Shown in pieces: positions 55,599-61,476 of a stretch of DNA of 61,476 nucleotides; positions within the stretch are counted from its first letter, which is position 1; every line of letters starts with the position of its first letter. Location: NCBI GenBank assembly GCA_001464375.1, contig LNEW01000171.1, forward strand, positions 1-61,476, in the 5' to 3' direction. Origin of the DNA: Rhodospirillales bacterium Ga0074136 (GTDB lineage Bacteria; Pseudomonadota; Alphaproteobacteria; Acetobacterales; Acetobacteraceae). Both the position numbers and the translations under genes were made by a program. Below the pieces are notes generated by a model that worked only from the letters and a program-made list of their open reading frames with translations, did not search any database and was not told where the DNA came from.

Positions 55599-57002
55599 AT
55601 GAAGAGCATTCAAAAGCCTGCCATATCCGCCCGGTGGCGTTCGCGCCGGGCAGCCTTCGCGGCGACGGCGCTGTTCGCGGGCTGCGGAACGGTGGGGCGG
55701 GAGGCGGCGACGGTGCAGTCCTTCGCGGCCTCCACCTACCCGGGGCAGACGAGCGCATTACTGTTCCGCGTGGTCCCGCCGGGCGCCGCTGCGGCTGCCG
55801 AGTACGGTGGCGCGCGGCTCTGGCAACTCGATAGCGGCGATCGCGCCGGTTACGCCGCTGCGGCATCGCCCTCCCGCGCCGCGCGGGGCGACGGGTGGCT
55901 CCTCCATACGCATCTGCGGCCAGGAACCTGGTTCATGCGCCTGGAAGGCGCCGGGGGCAGTCCCGCGGCGGCACCGGCCGACATCACCTTCCGTATCCCG
56001 CCCACGCCCCCGGCGGTCACCTATCTCGGCACCTTCCGCGTCGCCTGTGATGCCGTTGGCACGTCCGGTGCCGCCCGTCCCTGCCGAGTGGACGCCGTGC
56101 CCATCGACGAGTCCGCCGCCGCCGCCGCGCTGGTCGCCGCCGAGGGCAGCGGCCTTGCCGCGCCCGTCACGGCCCTGGCGCGGCGCTACCCGCCTTCACT
56201 CGCCGGCACCGGTCTCGCCGCACCTTCCGTGCCGGAGTTCCGCGTCGACACGCGGCTGTGGCTGGCGGCGATCGACTGGAACGCGCTCGCCGCCGGCAGT
56301 GCGCCACCACCGCAGCCGCCGCCCAGGTCGCAGGCGCCCCGCACTGATGACACCGCGTTCGAGCACGCGCGCCTCGTCTCCGTTCTCGCATCTGGGTTCG
56401 ATGCGGGCCCCGCACTTCTGCTGCTTCCCTTTCTCATCCCGATCGCTCTGATCGTGCAGGCGATCCAGGCGGACCAGCGCAATCGGCGCAGCGCCGAGGA
56501 GGCGCAGCGCCAGGCCGAGGCGCTGCGCGCCGCCGCACTGGCGCAGCAGCAATGGAGCCCGTGCACAGCCGCCATCGCCGCGACCCTAGCCCCCGATAAT
56601 GTCGAGCGCCACCTGCGCGCAACCCTCGCCCCGGGCCGCGAGGCTGGTCGCCGCACCGCCCTGCCCGGCGCCTGGCAGACAACGGTGACGCGCGTGGTCT
56701 TCCGCCACTGCGGCGCCACGCCCGACCACCACGGCATCGAGGTCGCGACACGCTGGAGCGCGACGCGGCCAGGCGAGGCCGAACCCGCCTTCGACGCCGT
56801 CTACAGCCGCACCGTCGCAGACGCGACGCTCGATGGACGCCTGCTCCATTCCACCCGCCCGCCCTGGGAACTCCCGGTGGCGAGCGAGGCCGCCTGCCGG
56901 CCCCTGGCGGACTACTGCGGCGCTGCTGGCTCGGCGCTTCTTCTGCAGGAGGTCACGCGGGGCGTGACCGAGGCGCGCGACGCAATCGCGGCAGGGCGCT
57001 GA
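55599..57002 (+). CDS. Tandem envelope lipoprotein 1 (unrecognised family)
   Basis: 467 residues. The signal SRRAAFAATALFAGCG carries a twin-arginine-like pair and a lipobox, with lipidation expected at Cys29. The N-terminal half has a beta-rich pattern (GWLLHTHLRPGTWFMRLEGA, then TFRIPPTPPAVTYLGTFRVA). In the middle, one hydrophobic helix (ALLLLPFLIPIALIVQAIQ) leads into a charged coiled helix (DQRNRRSAEEAQRQAEALRA). The C-terminal domain has Cys in QWSPC, FRHCG and CRPLADYC and ends in a helix. It is followed 1 bp later by a close paralogue. I do not recognise the family; I infer an envelope component. Confidence 0.78.
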   Translation: MKSIQKPAISARWRSRRAAFAATALFAGCGTVGREAATVQSFAASTYPGQTSALLFRVVPPGAAAAAEYGGARLWQLDSGDRAGYAAAASPSRAARGDGWLLHTHLRPGTWFMRLEGAGGSPAAAPADITFRIPPTPPAVTYLGTFRVACDAVGTSGAARPCRVDAVPIDESAAAAALVAAEGSGLAAPVTALARRYPPSLAGTGLAAPSVPEFRVDTRLWLAAIDWNALAAGSAPPPQPPPRSQAPRTDDTAFEHARLVSVLASGFDAGPALLLLPFLIPIALIVQAIQADQRNRRSAEEAQRQAEALRAAALAQQQWSPCTAAIAATLAPDNVERHLRATLAPGREAGRRTALPGAWQTTVTRVVFRHCGATPDHHGIEVATRWSATRPGEAEPAFDAVYSRTVADATLDGRLLHSTRPPWELPVASEAACRPLADYCGAAGSALLLQEVTRGVTEARDAIAAGR

Positions 57003-57003
57003 G

Positions 57004-58485
57004 ATGCGGGCAGGGACGACCCTGGCGGCTACGCCGGTCGACCGTCGCGCCGGGCCGCGGGTGGGCTCGCGTTCGCGCCGGGCGGCCTTCGCAGCGACGG
57101 CACTGCTCGCGGGCTGTGCCACCGCGGGGCGCGACGCCTCGATGATCTACAGCGCCACGCACGCGGGGGGGGCGCTATCGGTTGTCGTGGCACGAGTGAC
57201 CGCCGCCGATGGCCGTGGCGATGGGCGGGCGCTGCTCAGTGGCTCGGAAATCTGGGACATGGAGCTCGGCACGCCGGTGCAGTTCGGGCTGGGGCGCCCA
57301 GGCCGGCAGCCGTCCAGCGCATTCGCCTACACCCCCTCGGCGGCGGCGGGCGCCGCGGGCTGGTTTAACCGGGACCTGCAGCCCCGTCGCTACTTCCTCC
57401 GCCTGCGCGCGGCCAACCCGGCCGCCGAGGGCGGGACACGCGACTTCACCTTCAGCGTGCCGGCGGCAGGCGCCACCTACAATATTGGCACCTTCCGCGT
57501 GACGTGCGACGCGCCGGGCGCGACCTGCCGCGTCGGCGCCGAGCCGGCAGACGAAACCGCACTGGCGGCAGCGATGCTGGCAACTCACAACCCAGCCGCC
57601 GGAGCGCCGGTGGCACGCTTGGCACGGGCCTATCCCCCGCGTTTGGCCGACCTGCCCGGACTGCCGACGCCGGCTGTGCCGCAGGTCCGCGTCGATCCCA
57701 GGCTCTGGGTCGCAGCGATCGACTGGGCAGCCTTCACCGCAGCAGGAAATGCGCCGGCTTCGGCCCCGCCACTGCCGGCCACCGCGGCGGAGCCAATCCC
57801 AGGACCGCGCAGCGAGGCGCCGGATTGGTCCTCGGCACGGATGATGTCTACCTCCAGCAGCGACCCCTTCACGACGATCGCTGCAATCGCGGTCACCGGT
57901 GGCATCATCCTCGTCGCCATTCCGATCGTGCTGATCGCGCGCGCCATCGCCGAGGACCAGCGCAACCGCCGCACCGCCGAGGAAGCCCGTCGCGAGGCTG
58001 AGGCGCTGCGCGCCGCCGCGCTCGCGCAGGAGCAATGGAACCCGTGCACCGCCGGCATCGCCGCGACGCTTGCGCCTGAAAACGTCGAACGTCACCTGCG
58101 CACCACCCTCGCACCCGGTCGCGAAGCCGGCCGCCGCGCCGCCCTGCCCGGCCCCTGGCAGGCCACCGTCACCCGCGTGGTGTTCCGCCATTGCGGCTCC
58201 ACCCCCGACAGCCACGGCGTCGAGGTCGCCACACGCTGGACCGCGACACGCCCCGGCGAGGCCGAACCCGCCTTCGATGCCGCCTACAGCCGTACCGTCG
58301 TGGGTGCCACGCCTGACAACCGTCTGGTCCATTCCACCCGCCCGCCCTGGGAACTCCCAGTCGCGACCGAGGCCGCCTGCCGGCCGCTGGCGGATTACTG
58401 CGGCGCCGCAGGCGCGGCGCTGCTGCTGCAGGAGGTCACGCGTGGTGTCACGGAGGCGCGCGATGCGATCGTCGCGGGGCGTTGA
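57004..58485 (+). CDS. Tandem envelope lipoprotein 2 (paralogue of lipoprotein 1)
   Basis: 493 residues, same layout as its neighbour: SRRAAFAATALLAGC lipobox with Cys38, beta-rich N-terminal half (YFLRLRAANPAAEGGTRDF, TYNIGTFRVTCD), one helix (AIAVTGGIILVAIPIVLIAR), a coiled helix (DQRNRRTAEEARREAEALRA) and the C-terminal domain with QWNPC, FRHCG and CRPLADYC. The last 170 residues are nearly the same as in lipoprotein 1, also at DNA level, so the pair arose by a fairly recent duplication, while the first halves have diverged. The stop overlaps the start of lipoprotein 3. Confidence 0.78.
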   Translation: MRAGTTLAATPVDRRAGPRVGSRSRRAAFAATALLAGCATAGRDASMIYSATHAGGALSVVVARVTAADGRGDGRALLSGSEIWDMELGTPVQFGLGRPGRQPSSAFAYTPSAAAGAAGWFNRDLQPRRYFLRLRAANPAAEGGTRDFTFSVPAAGATYNIGTFRVTCDAPGATCRVGAEPADETALAAAMLATHNPAAGAPVARLARAYPPRLADLPGLPTPAVPQVRVDPRLWVAAIDWAAFTAAGNAPASAPPLPATAAEPIPGPRSEAPDWSSARMMSTSSSDPFTTIAAIAVTGGIILVAIPIVLIARAIAEDQRNRRTAEEARREAEALRAAALAQEQWNPCTAGIAATLAPENVERHLRTTLAPGREAGRRAALPGPWQATVTRVVFRHCGSTPDSHGVEVATRWTATRPGEAEPAFDAAYSRTVVGATPDNRLVHSTRPPWELPVATEAACRPLADYCGAAGAALLLQEVTRGVTEARDAIVAGR

Positions 58486-59746
58486 GAGGCGGGCCTTGGG
58501 CCTCCTCGCCGGCCTCGCCCTGGCCGGCTGCGCGCCGGTACTGGCGCCGGTCGAGCTCACGCCCGCCGAACTGCGCCGCGCGGCCAGCGGCGGCGAGGTC
58601 CTGGTGCTCGCCCGCTTCCACCGCGCCGACACCGGCGAGGGCATCTTCGTCGGCGGCCCGGCGGCCTCGGTCCCGGCGCAGGTCACGCGCATCGAGGACG
58701 GGCAGGCGCGGACCTTCGGGGGCACCACTGGCACAGTTGCGGCGGGCGCGCGCGGCTGGGTGCTGCAGGCGCTGCCGCCCGGCGCCTATTACCTGACGCT
58801 CGGCGCGGGGGATGCCCAGGGCAACGGCCGTGCCTTCACCTTCGCCGTACCGCCGGGCGTCGGCGCCGCCTATGTCGGGTCCTTCCCCTTCGAGTGCCCC
58901 TACACTGCGGCGCAGCCCTGCCAGGCTATCGGCGTGCCGGTAGCCGAGCCGGCGGCGGCTTGGCTCGCCCTGCCGGAAGGCGCCGGACCGGCGCGGCCGC
59001 TGCCGGCGACGCGCTTCAGCGTAAGCGCCGCCACCCGTGGCTGGCCCACGCCGGCCGGCATCGCGGCCGGAATCGATTCCGTGGCGGTGCAGTCGGCGAT
59101 CAACTGGGAGGATCTCGCTGGACGCGAGGGCAGCCGCGGGACATTCCGCGCGGCAGGCGGAATCGCCGGCCTTGGCCTCGCCGCAGGCCAGGGCGGCACT
59201 GCCGGTGCTATCATCGCTGTGCCCTTCTTCGCCGTGGCGCTCGGCACCGTCGCCGTCGGCGGCCTGGTCGCAGGAGCGGAGGCGATCCATCGTTCGGTGG
59301 TCGAGCGCGAATGGCGGCCCTGCCTGGAGGGGCTGAGCGCGCAGACCGCGCCGGCGGTGATCGGGCCGCGCCTGGCCGAGGCGCTGGCGGTGCCACCGCC
59401 GGCGACGGGCCGGCGCGGGGCCGAGACGTCGATGGCGCCCTGGCGCGCCGACGTCACCCGCCTCGTGCTGCGCCGCTGCCCCGAGGCCGGCGCGTACGGG
59501 GTGGAGGTGGCGACACGCTGGACTACGCCGGGGCACGAGGCGCGCTTCCTGCGCGGCGTCCCGGACGCGCCGCCGCTGCCGGGCCTCGCCTTTCCGTACC
59601 GCATGCCTTGGGAGGCCGAGGCCGGCGGCCCCGCCACCTGCCGACCGCTGGCCGACTACTGCGCGGCCCGGGGCGCGCCGCTGCTGGCGGATGCGGTGGT
59701 CGAGGCGGTGGTGGCGGCGCGGGATGCGCTGCTGGCGGGGCGGTGA
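58463..59746 (+). CDS. Tandem envelope lipoprotein 3 (distant paralogue)
   Basis: 427 residues from ATG 58463, overlapping lipoprotein 2 by 23 bp. The signal RRALGLLAGLALAGCAP predicts lipidation at Cys23. It keeps the plan of the other two: a beta-rich first half (GWVLQALPPGAYYLTLG, then AAYVGSFPFECPYTA), one membrane helix (AIIAVPFFAVALGTVAVGGLV) and the C-terminal domain with EWRPC, VLRRCPEA and CRPLADYC. It is more diverged and lacks the coiled helix of the other two. The three probably form a complex or a set of related factors; the role is unknown. Confidence 0.76.
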   Translation: MRSSRGVERRALGLLAGLALAGCAPVLAPVELTPAELRRAASGGEVLVLARFHRADTGEGIFVGGPAASVPAQVTRIEDGQARTFGGTTGTVAAGARGWVLQALPPGAYYLTLGAGDAQGNGRAFTFAVPPGVGAAYVGSFPFECPYTAAQPCQAIGVPVAEPAAAWLALPEGAGPARPLPATRFSVSAATRGWPTPAGIAAGIDSVAVQSAINWEDLAGREGSRGTFRAAGGIAGLGLAAGQGGTAGAIIAVPFFAVALGTVAVGGLVAGAEAIHRSVVEREWRPCLEGLSAQTAPAVIGPRLAEALAVPPPATGRRGAETSMAPWRADVTRLVLRRCPEAGAYGVEVATRWTTPGHEARFLRGVPDAPPLPGLAFPYRMPWEAEAGGPATCRPLADYCAARGAPLLADAVVEAVVAARDALLAGR

Positions 59747-59796
59747 GGCGCGGGGCGGGTGTTGCAGACGAGGTGGCGCCGCCCCCTCGATCCCCG

Positions 59797-59848
59797 CCAG
59801 GAAACTCAGTTTCCTGGACCTTCGGTGTTGATCCGGCTCTGCCGGATC
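59797..59848. terminator. Two adjacent hairpins between the lipoprotein trio and the permease genes
   Basis: First, CCAGGAAACT pairs with AGTTTCCTGG around one base (59797-59817). Second, GATCCGGC pairs with GCCGGATC around TCT (59830-59848) and overlaps the stop codon of the minus-strand permease. Neither has a T-run, but together they could end transcription from both sides, where two convergent operons meet. Confidence 0.5.
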
Positions 59849-60739
59849 AGCCCTTCACATCCATCGCCTGCCGCAACCCATCGCTCAGCAGATTGAAGCA
59901 GATGCTGGTCACGAAGATGCACGCCCCCGGCAGCACCGCCACCCAGGGCTGCACGTAGATCGCCGTGCGCAGCGTGTTGGTTCCGGCGGCCTGGTGCCCA
60001 GGCCGAGGAAGGACAGGCCCGAGGCGAGGATCATGCAGACGCTGATCAGCGACGTCGCGTAGACGAAGATCGGCCCCAGCACGTTGCCCAGCACGTGCAC
60101 CCGGACGATGGTGAAGGCTGATGCGCCAGACGCCCGCGCCGCATCCACGAAATCGAGGTTCCGCACACCCGTCGTGACGCTCTCCGCCACGCGGATGATC
60201 GGCGGGATGAACACCAGCGTCAGCGCCAGGATGGCGTTGACGATGCCCGCCCCCAGCGCGCCCGAGATCGCCACCGCCAGCAGCACCGACGGGAAGGCGT
60301 AGAACACGTCGGTCGTGCGCATGATCGCCATGTTGGTCTTGCCGCCGGCAAAGCCGGCCAGCACGCCCAGGAAGGTGCCGACCACGAAGGCCAGCGCCAC
60401 CGGCGTGATGCCCATGAACCAGGACAGCCGCCCGCCATGCAGGAGGCGCGTGAGCATGTCGCGGCCCAGTTCATCCGTGCCTAGGATGTGGTTCGGCGTG
60501 CCGATCGGCCGCAGGCGGCGGATCATCGACCCCTGATAGGGATCATGCGGCGCAATGACGGACGCGAACACGATCGCCAACAACATCGCCAGCAGCATCA
60601 GCGCGCAGCCGATGGTCAGCGGGTCGCGCCGCAGCCGCTTCCACACGCCGGCCCAATAGCCCTGGCCCTTGGCCACGACCTGCCTGGCCTGGATGGCGAG
60701 CTCCGCCTCGGCCGCCGTCGGGGTTGTCGCGCTGTTCAT
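59847..60739 (-). pseudogene. DppC-type ABC transporter permease, frameshifted near the C-terminus
   Basis: Read from ATG 60739 the protein is an intact inner-membrane permease for dipeptides/oligopeptides or nickel: ADPLTIG-type start (here RRDPLTIGCALMLLAML), GTDELGRDMLTRLLHGGR, and FVDAARASGASAFTIVRVHV. At about 59977-59985 the frame is lost: after LGLGTRPPE the expected WG-type segment is missing, and the next residues (NTLRTAIYVQPWVAVLPGAC, then ICFNLLSDGLRQAMDVKG) are only found in another frame, ending with the stop at 59847-59849. The gap is small and breaks the last helices. It pairs with the DppB-type gene upstream, which is broken in a similar place. Confidence 0.82.
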
Positions 60740-60828
60740 CGCCCCGTCCCCTTCATGCCGTGGTCGCGCACGGTGGCGCCCATCCGCGCTTGTTGCGCGA
60801 CGCGCGGGCGCGCGCGCGCAATGCGTCC

Positions 60829-60906
60829 GCGGATCATGCCCTTTTGATCCGTCGTGCGCCGGCGCGGGGCCGCGAAAGCCTCGCGGATCATGCTCTTTTG
60901 ATCCGC
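60829..60906. repeat. Two hairpin copies, GCGGATCATGC-type, 54 bp apart
   Basis: GCGGATCATGCCCTTTTGATCCG at 60829-60851 and the same with one T for C at 60883-60905. In each, CGGATCA pairs with TGATCCG. The second overlaps the stop codon of the DppB-type permease and encodes its last residues (RIKRA and stop), so the first looks like a duplicated 3' end. Confidence 0.65.
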
Positions 60907-61476
60907 GGATCGAGCGCCGTCTGCACCAGGTCCACCATCAGGTTCAGCGCCACGAAGAACATCGCCAGCACCAGGATCGTTCGCGTTGTTCAGCAGCAGC
61001 CCGGTACCCGGCCAGGAGAACACCGTCTCCACCAGGATCGACCCGCCCATCAGGTAGCCGAGCTGCAGCCCGATCACCGCCAGCGCGTTCGGCGCGGCGT
61101 TCTTCACGACATGGACGAAGATGCCCATGCGCGTGAGGCCCTTGCCACGCAGTGCAGTGACGAATTCCTGGTTCATGATCTCGGCGATGATGCCGCGCAC
61201 CGTGCGCGTCACGATGCCCATCGGGATCACCGCCAGCGTGACGGCCGGCAGCACCAGATGCTGCATGTGTTCCCAGTTCCACACCCAGTCGGCCGACCCG
61301 CCCGGCCCGGCGCCCATCGCCGGCAGCCAGTTCAGCTGGACCGAGAAGATCACCACCAGCACCATGCCGAGCCAGTAATGCGGCACCGAGACACCCGCCA
61401 CCGCGATGCCCACCGCCGCGCGATCCAGGAACGACCCACGGAAGGTGCCCGCCAGCCCGCCCAGGGTGCAGCCCAT
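60888..61476 (-). pseudogene. DppB-type ABC transporter permease (partial, frameshifted near the C-terminus)
   Basis: The 5' part of the gene lies beyond the window; the visible frame begins inside the protein. Permease motifs are clear: SVPHYWLGMVLVVIFSVQL, the conserved loop FVTALRGKGLTRMGIFVHVV, and GGSILVETVFSWPGTGLLL. At about 60976-60984, just after LLLNNA, about 12 expected residues are absent and the frame changes; the family's ending (LAMFFVALNLMVDLVQTALD, then PRIKRA) is intact in the new frame to the stop at 60888-60890. The original frame instead runs on through repeat DNA. It is the membrane partner of the permease at 59847-60739. Confidence 0.83.

Overview
The window is very GC-rich, densely packed with short gaps and 4-bp ATGA/GTGA stop/start overlaps, and reads as the chromosome of an alphaproteobacterium, most likely Acetobacteraceae (Roseomonas-like). 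Supporting signs are a Bug/TctC-type solute-binding protein, a SAM-II-like leader before metZ, a zf-CHCC gene fused by overlap to polA, the DUF2237/DUF971/Trm112/LON-domain/thioredoxin block, and frequent GTG/TTG starts. The taxonomic call is inference from gene content; no rRNA is present.

Layout. (1) 1-3 kb: the end of an HMG-CoA lyase gene, a CaiB/BaiF CoA-transferase, a secreted trypsin-like protease and small exported proteins. (2) 3-16.5 kb: a biosynthetic block that matches aryl-polyene (APE)/xanthomonadin-type pigment clusters: ACP, membrane protein, AMP-ligase, two hot-dog dehydratases, LpxL-like acyltransferase, LolA-like protein, MMPL exporter, ketosynthase, chain-length-factor-like ketosynthase and ketoreductase. 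Next to it are a GT2 glycosyltransferase, a halogenase-like flavoprotein and two paralogous small lipoproteins. The main ketosynthase is frameshifted as given. (3) 16.5-27.8 kb: housekeeping genes including polA, an MFS carrier, a hybrid histidine kinase, and a minus-strand run DUF2237, DUF971, Trm112, LON-domain, thioredoxin/TPR. (4) 28-31.2 kb: an arsenic operon with an ArsR-ArsC fusion, a dedicated GAPDH and ArsJ, fitting the 1-arseno-3-phosphoglycerate efflux route. (5) 31.4-48 kb: Nudix, Coq7, a coiled-coil lipoprotein, tRNA-Gly(CCC), a SAM-II-like riboswitch with metZ, LysE, ApaG, FolE, peptidases, transporters and GSTs. (6) 48-55.3 kb: a 1464-residue secreted RTX protein with a 5'-nucleotidase core, decayed gene fragments, gshB, and a 24-bp hairpin repeat array in front of a GST. 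(7) 55.6-59.7 kb: three tandem paralogous lipoproteins of a family I do not recognise. (8) 59.8-61.5 kb: two DppB/DppC-type ABC permeases, each broken near its C-terminus.

The points most worth following are the three-lipoprotein locus, a palindromic element embedded in frame in two neighbouring pigment genes, the hairpin repeat array between gshB and a GST, the ArsR-ArsC/GAPDH/ArsJ operon, and the three frameshifted genes, which may be either true decay or sequence error.
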